64,000 nucleotides of DNA. Source: Leucobacter coleopterorum. Its GTDB lineage: Bacteria; Actinomycetota; Actinomycetes; Actinomycetales; Microbacteriaceae. The position numbers and the translations under genes are program-made. The stretch is from contig NZ_CP049933.1 of the NCBI RefSeq assembly GCF_011382985.1, forward strand, positions 2,480,001-2,544,000, written 5' to 3'. Each line of letters starts with the position of its first letter. Within the stretch, counting starts at the first letter, position 1. Under the pieces are notes generated by a model. That model saw only the letters and a program-made list of their open reading frames with translations, was not told the origin of the DNA and did not search any database. Below are positions 28,346 through 40,001 of this stretch, in pieces.

Positions 28346-28549
28346 ATGGCCACTGGCACTGTGAAATGGTTCAACTCCGAAAAGGGCTTTGGATTCATCG
28401 CCCCCGATGATGGCTCAGCCGACGTTTTCGCGCACTTCAGCGCGATCGCTGGCAACGGCCGCCGCGACCTGTTCGAAGAGCAGCGCGTAGAATTTGATGT
28501 CGAGCAGGGCCAGAAGGGCCTGCAGGCAACCAACATCCGCGCTCTCTAA
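28346..28549 (+). CDS. Cold-shock domain protein (CspA family)
   Basis: This 67-residue single cold-shock domain binds single-stranded RNA/DNA and acts as an RNA chaperone. It shows [14 protein letters not shown] with RNP1 (KGFGFI, residues 13-18), and VFAHF (RNP2, residues 27-31). Length is typical. The ATG is preceded by GAAGGA. A long upstream region without genes could form the usual structured csp leader. A GC-rich terminator follows directly. Confidence 0.95.
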   Translation: MATGTVKWFNSEKGFGFIAPDDGSADVFAHFSAIAGNGRRDLFEEQRVEFDVEQGQKGLQATNIRAL

Positions 28550-28577
28550 ATCTTGTAAGATCTAGCGTCGCAGACGT

Positions 28578-28612
28578 AAGAAGGGTGGGGCTTCGGCCCC
28601 ACCCCTTCTTTG
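28578..28612 (+). terminator. Intrinsic terminator after the cold-shock gene
   Basis: The stem GAAGGGTGGGGC pairs with GCCCCACCCCTTC (one bulged C) around a TTCG tetraloop, followed by TTTGTTTT. It lies 28 bases past the cold-shock stop and just before the convergent response-regulator stop at 28616. Confidence 0.9.
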
Positions 28613-28615
28613 TTT

Positions 28616-29338
28616 TCATTGCCGCAGCGCCACCGGCGTCCACCGATACTCAAGCTCAGGGCGACCTGGAGTGCCATAGCGCGGCTCTCGCGACACCTGG
28701 CGCGTGCTAGTGAGGTACTCGAGGTAGCGTCGAGCCGTGATGCGCGAGATCCCGAGCACCTCGGTGAGTTCACCCGCAGAGACAGCCATGTCCAAAGACT
28801 GCAGGTAGCCAACCACAGCTCCGAGAGTGTCCTCCGATAGCCCCTTGGGTAATTCTTGTGCAGAATCGCCGCGAAGCCCAGACAGCGCCGCGTCAATATC
28901 CCCCTGCAGCACCGACTGTTGCGATCCTGTATCTATCGAATCACCACTGAGGTCATTAGCGAAACGCCTGTAGCGCCCGAGTTTGTCGGCGAACATCACA
29001 AAGGTAAACGGCTTCAAAATGTACTGCACCACACCAAACGAAATTGCCTCGCGTACAGTTTCGAGTTCACGTACCGCCGTAACGGCAATGAGGTCGACGC
29101 GAAGCGAAGCGGCCCGAATGCGGCGCGCAAGTTCCATGCCATTAAAGTCAGGCAGATTCATGTCGAGCATCACCACGTCTACGTTGGCGCCAGCACCGGG
29201 GGCGAGCACCCGGAGAGCTTCCGCGCCAGAGCCCGCGATACCTGCAACCTCAAATCCTTCAAGACGCCCGACATACGCAGCATGAGCCTCGGCGGTCATT
29301 GCTTCGTCTTCAACAATCAGTACGCGCAGTGTTCGCAT
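28616..29338 (-). CDS. Response regulator of the CitB/DcuR family
   Basis: This 240-residue protein has an N-terminal receiver domain with the acidic pair Glu10/Asp11, phosphorylation site Asp59 in VVMLDMNLP and the conserved lysine in YILKPF. A linker leads to a C-terminal helix-turn-helix (SAGELTEVLGISRITARRYLEYL) typical of DcuR/DpiA regulators of carboxylate metabolism. The start overlaps the stop of the sensor kinase gene, so the pair is co-expressed. The divergent dicarboxylate carrier next to the kinase is the likely target. Confidence 0.92.
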   Translation of the reverse strand: MRTLRVLIVEDEAMTAEAHAAYVGRLEGFEVAGIAGSGAEALRVLAPGAGANVDVVMLDMNLPDFNGMELARRIRAASLRVDLIAVTAVRELETVREAISFGVVQYILKPFTFVMFADKLGRYRRFANDLSGDSIDTGSQQSVLQGDIDAALSGLRGDSAQELPKGLSEDTLGAVVGYLQSLDMAVSAGELTEVLGISRITARRYLEYLTSTRQVSREPRYGTPGRPELEYRWTPVALRQ

Positions 29339-31023
29339 CAGCGTTGATCCTTTCGCTCGCTACTCGTTGTGCACCCGTCAGGATCAGCGGAAACGGTTGG
29401 CAGTACAACAGTGAACCTTGCGCCTTCATCCGCCGCCACCCCGTCCTCCAACCGCAGGGTTCCGCCGCGTCGGCGTACTGCTTGGTGCACAAGCGCGAGC
29501 CCAACGCCCCGCACGGCTGTTCCCCCGACCCCGTCACCCTTTTTGGTGTAACCCCGTCGCAGCACCTGTTCGGGCGCAACTCCGCCAAGTCCGGCACCAC
29601 CGTCAGTAACCCTCACCACAAACTCTCCTGGCACGGCCAGGAGTTCGACCTCTACCCAGCGTCGCTCAGCCGATTCTTGATCACCAGCCGCCTCCATGGC
29701 GTTGTCAATGAGGTTACCAATGATCGTCACGGCATCTTGCACGTCGATCATTCCTGCAGAGATGTGACCATCCGCAACGATGCTGAACTCGATGCCACTC
29801 TCCGAAGCCTGAGCACTCTTGCCAACCAACAACGCGGCAAGCACGGGCTCATCGATGGATTGCAACACCTGATCGGTGAGTTCCTGATCCACCTTCACAT
29901 CCTCAGCAGCGAACCGAATAGCCTCGTCGCCCCGCCCGAGTTCAACCAGCGTCACCATCGTGTGAATCCGATTGGCGTGCTCATGCGTTTGCGAACGAAG
30001 CGCGTTCGACATCGTCTGCAGCGAGTCCAGATCAGAGGTGAGCTTCAACAGTTCTGTGCGGTCTCGCAACACAACCAGCGTGCCGAGCGAGCCGACCGAT
30101 CCCCCTGTAGCTTCGTCACTTACCACCGGTCGGTGACTCACCAGCAGCACCCGATCCCCCACTGTCACGATCTCGTCTTCGACCACATTCCCGCTCGCGA
30201 GCATCTCGGTGAGTTCGTGTGGCAGTTCTCCGACAGGCACGCGCTTGCGCGATCGCACGTTGCCCGGCACAACAGAGACACGCAGTGCCGACCCCAGTAG
30301 CTCGCGTGCCCGGTCGTTGTACAGCACGAGTTCCCCATTACGCCCGAGCAAGAGCATGCCGTCATCGACCGTGTGCAACACAGCATCGTAGAAGGCGTAC
30401 ATCTGACCGATCTGCTCTGGTCCGCGACCAAAGGTCACGCGGCGAAGATACCGGCGGATCCCAAACGCCATAATGGCCCCGACAGTGAGCATCGTACCCG
30501 CGATCGCAATAATGAGCGGGATCCGTTGCAGCAGCAATAGGTTGCTGTGTTCGACCGTTACCCCGGTCGAAACAAGTGCAACGACACTGCCGTCTGAGCC
30601 GTGGATGGGCGTAATACCCCGGATCGTCACACCGAGGGGACCGTTGTTCGTTTGGTTCACAGTGCCGTGTTTGAGGGCCTCGTCAATGGGGCCCGCAAAC
30701 TTGCCGCCAATCTCCGAGGTGTAGCGATGCGTATAGCGGGTGCGATCGGTGTCCATGAACGTCACAAAATCGACGCTGCTCTTCGACATGACAGCCTCTG
30801 CGAAGGGTTGCAGCAGTTCCGTAGGGTGTGAGGTTTGCACCGCATCAATAACAAAGGGATCAATCGCGAGCGCAGCCGAGAGTGAAGCGGTGCGCTCTTG
30901 TGCGACGCTCACGGCTTGCCGGGTCGCATCCAAATACAGCGCGAGGGTGAGCGCCACAACAGCCAAGAGGGTCAACGATAAAAGTCCCATAAAAAAGCGT
31001 GTGGCAACACTCCATTCCCGCAT
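29338..31023 (-). CDS. Sensor histidine kinase of the CitA/DcuS family
   Basis: This 561-residue membrane kinase has a first membrane span (about residues 12-32), an external PAS-like sensor domain (about 35-165), a second span (about 168-190) and a cytoplasmic PAS domain. The dimerisation region carries the likely phospho-histidine in LRSQTHEHANRIHTMV. The ATPase domain shows GNLIDNAMEAAG (N box) and the G boxes TDGGAGLGG and VGLALVHQAV. CitA/DcuS kinases sense citrate or C4-dicarboxylates outside the cell. It is divergent from the carrier gene at 31160, which fits ligand-induced uptake. Confidence 0.92.
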   Translation of the reverse strand: MREWSVATRFFMGLLSLTLLAVVALTLALYLDATRQAVSVAQERTASLSAALAIDPFVIDAVQTSHPTELLQPFAEAVMSKSSVDFVTFMDTDRTRYTHRYTSEIGGKFAGPIDEALKHGTVNQTNNGPLGVTIRGITPIHGSDGSVVALVSTGVTVEHSNLLLLQRIPLIIAIAGTMLTVGAIMAFGIRRYLRRVTFGRGPEQIGQMYAFYDAVLHTVDDGMLLLGRNGELVLYNDRARELLGSALRVSVVPGNVRSRKRVPVGELPHELTEMLASGNVVEDEIVTVGDRVLLVSHRPVVSDEATGGSVGSLGTLVVLRDRTELLKLTSDLDSLQTMSNALRSQTHEHANRIHTMVTLVELGRGDEAIRFAAEDVKVDQELTDQVLQSIDEPVLAALLVGKSAQASESGIEFSIVADGHISAGMIDVQDAVTIIGNLIDNAMEAAGDQESAERRWVEVELLAVPGEFVVRVTDGGAGLGGVAPEQVLRRGYTKKGDGVGGTAVRGVGLALVHQAVRRRGGTLRLEDGVAADEGARFTVVLPTVSADPDGCTTSSERKDQR

Positions 31024-31159
31024 TGCTTCATTCTGTCATTGTCACCACGACTTCAACTAGCTCACACCCGTTGCGAACACTATGACCACAACGCCTCGCT
31101 TTCTTGGGCACACCCGCAAACTAACAACAGCAACCAGCCATTCCCACAAAGGAGTCGTC

Positions 31160-32585
31160 ATGGCACAAGCGCCCGCCATTCAGCCAGCAGGCAAGACCAA
31201 AAAGCGTCGAGGCATCGACAAATCGCATTACCTCTACATTGCCGTGATTATCGCGGTCGTCGGCGGTGCGATTGTCGGGCTGATGATTCCAGAGTTCGCA
31301 AAATCACTCAAACCGCTCGGCGACGCGTTTGTGGCGCTCATCAAGATGATGATCGCCCCCGTCATTTTCTGCACCATCGCGCTCGGCGTGGGTTCCGTCG
31401 CGAAGGCCGCCACCATCGGCAAGGTCGGCGGTCTTGCGCTTGGCTACTTTGTGGTCATGTCGACCTTTGCGCTCGGGATCGGCCTGTTCGTTGGCAACCT
31501 GATTCATCCGGGCGATGGCCTCGATCTCAGCAATATGCACTACGACGCGCCAGCCACGGCGGGCAGCGCCGAGGGTGGCACGCAGTCGTTCCTCATGGGA
31601 ATCATTCCCACATCGCTGCTCTCCTCGCTCACGGCCGGCAACATTCTGCAGACCCTGTTTGTGGCGCTGCTCACCGGCTTTGCCCTGCAAAAAATGGGCG
31701 ACGCTGGCAAGCCGATCCTCACCGCCATCGGTCAGGTTCAGGTTCTTGTGTTCCGTCTGCTCACCATGATCATGTGGGTGGCTCCGGTTGGGGCGTTTGG
31801 GGCGATCGCGGCCGTGGTTGGTTCGACTGGCCTCCAAGCTATCGTGAGCATGGCGACTCTGATGATCGCGTTCTACATCACCTGCATCCTGTTTATTGTG
31901 GTCGTGCTCGGGTCCCTGCTGTGGACGGTCGCCCGCGTCAACATCTTTCTTCTCATGAATTACCTCGCCCGCGAGTACCTGCTCATCTTCTCGACCTCGT
32001 CGTCTGAGCCCGCCCTGCCCCGCCTCATCGCGAAGATGGAACATCTCGGTGTCTCCAAGCCCGTCGTTGGTGTCACCGTACCGACCGGGTACTCATTCAA
32101 CCTCGACGGCACCGCGATCTACTTGACGATGGCCGCGCTGTTTGTGGCGACCGCCATGGGCAAACCGCTGGAACTCGGCGAGCAGATCTCGCTGCTCATT
32201 TTTATGATCATCGCGTCAAAGGGCGCGGCTGGTGTGACGGGGCTGGCATCGCGACCCTCGCCGGGGCCTGCAGTCGCACCGCCCCGACCTGGTCGACGGT
32301 GTTGGTCTGATCGTCGGCATTGACCGCTTCATGTCTGAGGCCCGCGCGCTCACAAACTTCACCGGCAACGCAGTCGCGACCGTGCTGATCGGCACCTGGA
32401 CGAAGAGCGTCGAAAAACAGCAACTCGTTGAGGTGCTCGCAGGCCGCGCCCCCTTCGACGAGTCTATGATGACAGCTCTCGACCACGGCGCCCCGACCCC
32501 GATTGTCGAGGCTGAGCGCATGGTCGCCGACCCCCCGGCTCCCGCCCAGCCGTCCAAGATGCAGGTATCTGAGCCGGCTGGCTAG
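31160..32585 (+). CDS. Dicarboxylate:cation symporter, DctA/GltP family (two frame breaks)
   Basis: This transporter belongs to the SLC1-type dicarboxylate/amino acid:cation symporters. Two restored G residues (near 32237 and 32264) give 475 residues. Features: eight membrane helices plus hairpin loops, SSSEPALPRL in hairpin 1, PTGYSFNLDGTAIYLT in helix 7, SKGAAGVTGAGIATLAGG (hairpin 2) and GIDRFMSEARALTNFTGNAVA in helix 8. Helix 8 carries the substrate-binding Asp and Arg. The ATG at 31160 has AAAGGAG upstream. It is divergent from the CitA/DcuS-type kinase, so C4-dicarboxylates or citrate are likely substrates (inference). A long palindrome follows. Confidence 0.9.
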
Positions 32586-32602
32586 GCACGATCGCACCTA
32601 GC

Positions 32603-32652
32603 GTGTACCCAGATGGTCCTTATTCTCGAGGATAAGGACCATCTGGGTACAC
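32603..32652. terminator. Perfect 21-bp palindrome after the symporter gene
   Basis: Arms 32603-32623 and 32632-32652 (GTGTACCCAGATGGTCC...) are exact complements around the 8-base loop TCTCGAGG. It lies 17 bases past the symporter stop. There is no T-run. Function as a transcript-end hairpin is inferred from position. Confidence 0.75.
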
Positions 32653-32669
32653 ACGACCAGACGGGCGAG

Positions 32670-32698
32670 GTCGCAGAGTCGCAGAGTCGCAGAGTCGC
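32670..32698. repeat. Octamer tandem repeat GTCGCAGA, 3.6 copies
   Basis: Three exact copies of GTCGCAGA (32670-32693) are followed by a partial copy GTCGC. It lies 17 bases after a perfect palindrome, in the gap before the dienoyl-CoA-reductase-like gene. The arrangement mirrors the palindrome plus heptad repeat next to ispG. Confidence 0.85.
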
Positions 32699-32720
32699 GA
32701 TTTTGTACAGTCACTACTAG

Positions 32721-34834
<2,114 letters not shown>

Positions 34835-34876
34835 TGTGGCCACCACGCACTCCCCCAAAAGCACTACGGTAGATCC

Positions 34877-36235
34877 ATGACCGCCAACGAAGCCAGTCCC
34901 GCGCTCAGCCTCACCCCTCGCAGGGGAGCCGCAGAGCGTCTCTCGCGCATGATTCAAGTGCCCACCGTTTCAGCAGAAATGGAGCAGCGCGGCGTAGAGC
35001 CATTCGAGCGCTTCGTCGCCCTGCTTGAAGAACTGTACCCACTCATACACACAACCCTCAGCCGCGAACAGATCACTGACCTCGGACTCCTCTTCCACTG
35101 GCGCGGCATCGACTCGCACCAGGACCCCGCCGTGCTTATGGCTCACTTCGATGTTGTGCCGGTCGACGAGTCAGACACCTGGAAGTATCCCCCGTTCGAG
35201 GGCCGCATCACCGACGGCTACGTGCACGGGCGCGGCGCTCTCGACGATAAGGGGCCACTGCTCGTGACGCTCGAGGCTGTCGAAAATCTGCTTGCCGCCG
35301 GGTTCACCCCCGCGCGCGACGTCTATCTTTCGCTCGGCGGCAACGAAGAAACCTTTGGCGACGCCGCCGAAGCAATCGCCAAAACATTTGAGGATCGCCG
35401 GATCACCCCCTGGATTGTGCTGGATGAGGGCGGAGCGGTGGTCGACGCTCCACTTCCTCTGGTCCGGGGTGTCTCTGCTATGGTCGGCGTCGGTGAAAAA
35501 GGCGCAACAACCGTGCAGCTGAGCACTAGGGGCGATGGCGGACACGCTTCTGCTCCGCCCACGCTCACCGCGGTGGGGCGAATTTCGAGAGCCGTGCAGC
35601 GGCTCACTCCCAGCACCTTCCCTGCCCGTACCCCAGCGGCGGTTACGCGCATGCTGAGTGATTTTGCCGCCCGATCCCGCGGCCCCGCACGTCTGCTCTA
35701 CCGCGCACTCGCGGCTTCCCCTTGGCTTACGGCGCGCGTCTTCACGTCGCTCGGCGGCGAACCGGCGGCGATGGTGCGCACGACCGTCGCACCGACAATG
35801 TTCTCTGGCGGCACCGCCGCCAACGTGCTGCCTTCACAGGCGAGCGCCACCATCAATCTGAGGATCGCGCTCGGCGAATCGGTGCAGAGCACCGTGCGCA
35901 GGATCCGCCGCCGCGTGAAGGATCGGCGCGTCATCGTCACGGTGTTGGAGGGAGGCGAGCCCTCCCCTGAATCAGCAACCGACAACGAACAGTTCGCGCT
36001 GATCGCGCAGGCCGTTGGCATTTCTCACCCGGCCGCTCACACAACCCCCTACGTGATGATGGCAGCGACAGACTCGCGTCATTTTCACCGCTTCGCCCCC
36101 GCGACTTACCGCTTCGCACCACTCGCGATGTCGGCAGAACTGAGGGCGACAATCCACGGTGTCGATGAGCGGGTGTCCATCAGCGAACTGGAACGCGGGG
36201 AACTTTTTCACCGCACCCTCATCGAAAACCTGTAA
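34877..36235 (+). CDS. M20 family zinc peptidase (carboxypeptidase/dipeptidase type)
   Basis: This 452-residue protein shows the M20 metal-site segments in order: LMAHFDVVPVD (metal His and catalytic Asp), YVHGRGALDDKG (bridging Asp), SLGGNEETFGD (catalytic Glu and metal Glu) and a C-terminal DSRHFHRF (metal His). The dimerisation domain lies in the middle, with GDGGHASAPPTLTAV. The order resembles CPS1/PM20D1-type carboxypeptidases. No signal peptide is present, so it is probably cytoplasmic. It is followed 15 bases later by an MFS transporter in the same direction, likely an operon. Confidence 0.88.
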   Translation: MTANEASPALSLTPRRGAAERLSRMIQVPTVSAEMEQRGVEPFERFVALLEELYPLIHTTLSREQITDLGLLFHWRGIDSHQDPAVLMAHFDVVPVDESDTWKYPPFEGRITDGYVHGRGALDDKGPLLVTLEAVENLLAAGFTPARDVYLSLGGNEETFGDAAEAIAKTFEDRRITPWIVLDEGGAVVDAPLPLVRGVSAMVGVGEKGATTVQLSTRGDGGHASAPPTLTAVGRISRAVQRLTPSTFPARTPAAVTRMLSDFAARSRGPARLLYRALAASPWLTARVFTSLGGEPAAMVRTTVAPTMFSGGTAANVLPSQASATINLRIALGESVQSTVRRIRRRVKDRRVIVTVLEGGEPSPESATDNEQFALIAQAVGISHPAAHTTPYVMMAATDSRHFHRFAPATYRFAPLAMSAELRATIHGVDERVSISELERGELFHRTLIENL

Positions 36236-36250
36236 CGGATCACGAAGAGA

Positions 36251-37699
36251 ATGAGCATGAAGAAAGTTACCCTCGGTGCACTCGTTGGTGTCGTCGGTTT
36301 TCTCGCGTTCGTTGAGCTGACAAGCGGCTTCATACAGGGCTACTACACCCCCATGCTGAGCAACATCGCTCGTCACCTCGATGTGCACGACGCCGACGTG
36401 AACTGGCTTGAAGGGTCGCAGCTGATGCTCTCGGCACTGGTTGTACCGGCGCTTGCAAAACTCGGTGACATGGCTGGCCACAAGCGGATCTTGCTCTGGT
36501 CAACCGCTGTTACGGCGTTCGCAACGCTAGCGCTGCCATTCACCGAGTCGTTCGCTCTCTTTCTCGCGGCCTGGACGCTGCAGGGAGTCTACGTCGTGTG
36601 GTTGCCCCTCGAAATCGCACTTATCTGGTCGCGCTCTCACAGCATGGAGAACCGCTCGCTCGTCACCGCTCGCGCCGCCGGCATTTTGGTGGCGGCGCTT
36701 GAGTTAGGTGCGATCACGGGCGCGCTGCTCGGCGGGCAACTCATCGACACACTCCCGATCATGACGGTGCTGTTTGTGCCGGGTGTTCTCGTGACGATCT
36801 GCTTCTTTGTCATTCTCTTTGGGGTCAAAGAATCGCCTGACCAGCTCGGTGGTCGCCTCGACCTCGTTGGCCTGAGCCTCATCTCGCTCGCGATCCTAGC
36901 GTTCACCGGCGGTCTCAGCCTGCTCCGTTTAAACGGCGCCGGTGATCCTGCTGCCTGGGGTGTGGCCCTTCTCGGGCTGTTGCTGGTTATTCCGTTCGCC
37001 CGTTGGGAGCTACGCCACCCTGATCCACTGATCGATGTGCGCCTCTTCCGGTCCCCCGCGCTCGCCCCGGTCTTTCTGACCGCGGCACTCTTCGGCATGA
37101 GTGTGCTCGGCGCGCAGGCTCCCCTCTCAACCTTCTTGCGCACGGACCCCGAAGTCTACGGCTACGGGATCGGCACCACGGGTTTTGTCACGTCACTGGC
37201 GATCGGTTTTTACCTCATCTCGATGGTAATCGGGGCGCTGCTCTACCCGCGCGTGGCTCGCCTACTCACGCCGCGCCTCGCGCTTGTCATCGCCGCAAGC
37301 ATGGTAGGTGTTGGTTACCTCATGTTTGTACCGTTTCACGCAACGTACCTGCAGATGGTCATCAACATCATGATTGCGGGCCTTGGCTCTGGGGCGCTTG
37401 TCGCAGCGCTCCCCGCGGCGGCGGCATCGGCAGCCCCCGCAACACAAACGGGAGTTGCAACCGGGCTCACCAATTCAACAAAGACGATCGGTGGTGCCGT
37501 CGCATCTGCCATCTTCGGGTTCGCGCTCATGCACGGTGTCTCGGGCGGTGCGGAGGGTGGCACCGCAGGATCCTTCTCGGGTTACCTCACCGTGTGGCTC
37601 GTGTGCAGCATCTCGGCGTTTGTCGCTGCCGCTGCCCTTCTTTTTATTGTGCCGAAGAACGCTTTCCAAGATCGCCCTGTTGAGAAGGTGGAGAGCTAA
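36251..37699 (+). CDS. 14-helix MFS transporter (drug-efflux-like)
   Basis: This 482-residue protein has about 14 hydrophobic segments, as in the EmrB/QacA (DHA2-like) type. The loop after helix 2 reads ALAKLGDMAGHKRILLW and helix 5 has the motif C-like LGAITGALLGGQLID. The gene ends 3 bases into the convergent TetR-family gene's stop region. A neighbouring TetR-family gene suggests the repressor controls this pump, although the repressor also sits next to an ABC operon on its other side. The substrate is unknown. Confidence 0.85.
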   Translation: MSMKKVTLGALVGVVGFLAFVELTSGFIQGYYTPMLSNIARHLDVHDADVNWLEGSQLMLSALVVPALAKLGDMAGHKRILLWSTAVTAFATLALPFTESFALFLAAWTLQGVYVVWLPLEIALIWSRSHSMENRSLVTARAAGILVAALELGAITGALLGGQLIDTLPIMTVLFVPGVLVTICFFVILFGVKESPDQLGGRLDLVGLSLISLAILAFTGGLSLLRLNGAGDPAAWGVALLGLLLVIPFARWELRHPDPLIDVRLFRSPALAPVFLTAALFGMSVLGAQAPLSTFLRTDPEVYGYGIGTTGFVTSLAIGFYLISMVIGALLYPRVARLLTPRLALVIAASMVGVGYLMFVPFHATYLQMVINIMIAGLGSGALVAALPAAAASAAPATQTGVATGLTNSTKTIGGAVASAIFGFALMHGVSGGAEGGTAGSFSGYLTVWLVCSISAFVAAAALLFIVPKNAFQDRPVEKVES

Positions 37700-38255
37700 A
37701 CCAACACCTCGCGGGCGACTCGCAGCGCTGACTCGACCTTCCGGGCGAGGTCGTGTCGGCCCGCGCCGAGGCTCGACCAGCGCCACACGGCGCCGAGCAG
37801 TGCTGCCGCGTATCCGGCTGCGACGATCCTCGCCCGCGCGGCATCCGCACCATCACGCTCTAGGCGATTCGCCACAGCGTCGGCGATTCGCAGCTGTCGC
37901 AGCGCCTGCCCCGTACGCAGTTCAACTTCGACCCCCATGTTTCGGGCGTCGACAATAGCGAGGGCGAGTGCGTCGGGGCGGTGCCGTCGGCGAACGCGTC
38001 GAGAGCCTCGTCAAGAGTGAGCTCAGGATCCTCGACCCGCTGCACAAGCGCGTCGATCTGCTCGTCGAGCACAAACCACAGTATTGCCGACTTGCCCTCA
38101 AAGTAGTTGAAGAAGCTCGAGCGACTCACTCCCGCGCGCCGGGCAATCTCGGTGACGGAGGTGGCCTCGTAGCCCTGCTCAAGAAATAGCTCGCACGCGG
38201 CATCCGTGAGCACTTCACGGGAGGAGGCGTGCGGGCGCCCGCGCGGATTCGACAT
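37696..38255 (-). CDS. TetR-family transcriptional regulator (frame broken once)
   Basis: After adding one C near 37976 this is a 186-residue TetR-family protein. The N-terminal helix-turn-helix is clear (TSVTEIARRAGVSRSSFFNYFEGKSAIL, split over helices 2-4). The C-terminal effector domain is alpha-helical and continues as GTAPDALALAIVDARNMGVE. The start at 38255 (MSNPRGRPHAS) is preferred because homology begins there. It is convergent with an MFS gene and divergent from the dipeptide-type ABC operon at 38335, with an 80-base gap that should hold the operator. Either neighbour may be the target. Confidence 0.87.
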
Positions 38256-38334
38256 GGTCAGCAGCTTATCGGCATACGTCATGCGCTAGGGTTTGCTTGT
38301 TGCACTCAATCCAACAACCAGGAAGCTCTGTTCC

Positions 38335-39996
38335 ATGACGCGCACATTTCCCCTTCGCCATACACTGCTGTACGGCATCGCAATGACATCGGTCGCCGCA
38401 CTCGCGGCGGTTGTTCTCAGTTCTTGCGCGAGCGAAGCAGGCACAGCCACCGACACAAAAACCGACGGTGGCACCCTCGTCTACGCGACGGGAGACGCTG
38501 AACCCAGTTGCCTCGACCCCCACGTCGGCGGTAACTACCCTCAGGCCCTCATCTCAACTCAGTACCTTGAGCCGCTCGTTGGCCGCAGTGCAGACGGCAC
38601 AATCAAGCCCTGGCTCGCGACCCACTGGGAGACCAGCACAGACGGTCTCACCTGGGACTTCACGCTGCAAAACGACGTCACCTTCACCGACGGCACCCCA
38701 CTCGACGCCGAGGCAGTGAAGGCGAACATCGAACACCTACAGGATCCCGACACACAGTCGTCAACGGGCTACCTCGCGGTCGAGAAGATTAAAAAGATCG
38801 AACCCATCGACGCAACCCACGTGCGCTTCCACCTCTCAAAACCTGATTCGGCCCTGCTCGAATCGATGAGCCAGCAGTGGACCGCAATCCAATCCCCCGC
38901 AGGCATCGCTCGCGGCATGGAAAAGAACTGCGCCGATCCAATCGGCACCGGACCGTTCACCGTCGAGAAGTGGACACCGCAGCAACAAGTCATCCTCGTG
39001 CGCAACGATGACTACAAAACGCCAGGCCCCGAGGCCGACCACAAGGGCCCGGCACACATCGAGCGCATCGACTGGCGATTCATTCCCGATGCGGCGACCC
39101 GCTATGCCGCGCTCACCTCAGGTGAGGTGCAGGTCATCGATAACCCGCAGCCCGACGCCATCGTCGCGGCGGAGAAAGACGGCTCCGGCATTGAGCACAT
39201 TGACGCGCCGCGTCCCGGATCCACCAACCGCATCGAGCTCAACTCCGGGCAAGCCCCATTCAACGATGTCAAAGTACGCGAGGCCTTCATTCGGGCGGCA
39301 GATCCCAATCCCGGCATTAAGTCGCTCTACCTCGGCACGGTAGATCGCTCAACTTCACTGCTCGCCAGCACAGAACCGACCGCGATCAGCGACAGCGACC
39401 TCTTCACCACTGACAAGAAGCAGGCAGAGAAGTTGCTCGACGAGGCCGGCTGGACCACAAAAGACACAGACGGCGTGCGCACGAAAGACGGTAAACGACT
39501 CACAGTGCGTTTCCCGGTCAGCACGAACCAGTCAGTGGCAGCAGAGCAGTCGCTGTTCGAGCAGATCCAGGCAAACGCCTCCGCTGTTGGTTTTGAGGTG
39601 GTCCTCAATCCCGTTGATCTGAGCACCTGGTACGGCGCGCTCGGCTCAAACGAGTACGAGGCGGTCAGCGCACCCTACACAAAGGTCGGTCCAGATGTCC
39701 TGCGCATCCTCTATCACTCCGGCGGCATCGTGCCGGCACCCTCCGGCTACTTCGCCAACCACGCGCAGCTCGCGAATCCCGAGGTCGACAAACTGCTCGA
39801 CGAGGCCTCCGCAACACTCGACACAGACAAGCGCACCAAAATCTACGCCGACGCGCAGCAACGCATCCTTGAGAGCTACACCGTTCTGCCGCTCTACGAC
39901 CAGCAGAACCACTTCCTCGTGAAAGGCGCCACCGGCGTCACAACACTCGGCACGGTCGCAACACCAACGTTCGTGAACGCGCGGGTCGGGGGCTAA
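38335..39996 (+). CDS. Dipeptide/oligopeptide/nickel-type ABC substrate-binding lipoprotein (operon 1)
   Basis: This 553-residue SBP family 5 protein has a lipoprotein signal (lipobox LSSC, Cys31). The mature part shows PSCLDPHVGGNYPQALI, LATHWETSTDGLTWDFTLQNDVTFTDGTP (the family signature region) and YGTGPF-like GTGPFTVEKW. It captures a peptide-like or opine-like ligand outside the cell. The ATG at 38335 has AGGAAG upstream. It is followed by two permeases and a fused ATPase, all in the same direction and nearly gap-free. The ligand is not predictable. Confidence 0.9.
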   Translation: MTRTFPLRHTLLYGIAMTSVAALAAVVLSSCASEAGTATDTKTDGGTLVYATGDAEPSCLDPHVGGNYPQALISTQYLEPLVGRSADGTIKPWLATHWETSTDGLTWDFTLQNDVTFTDGTPLDAEAVKANIEHLQDPDTQSSTGYLAVEKIKKIEPIDATHVRFHLSKPDSALLESMSQQWTAIQSPAGIARGMEKNCADPIGTGPFTVEKWTPQQQVILVRNDDYKTPGPEADHKGPAHIERIDWRFIPDAATRYAALTSGEVQVIDNPQPDAIVAAEKDGSGIEHIDAPRPGSTNRIELNSGQAPFNDVKVREAFIRAADPNPGIKSLYLGTVDRSTSLLASTEPTAISDSDLFTTDKKQAEKLLDEAGWTTKDTDGVRTKDGKRLTVRFPVSTNQSVAAEQSLFEQIQANASAVGFEVVLNPVDLSTWYGALGSNEYEAVSAPYTKVGPDVLRILYHSGGIVPAPSGYFANHAQLANPEVDKLLDEASATLDTDKRTKIYADAQQRILESYTVLPLYDQQNHFLVKGATGVTTLGTVATPTFVNARVGG

Positions 39997-40001
39997 CCGA
40001 A

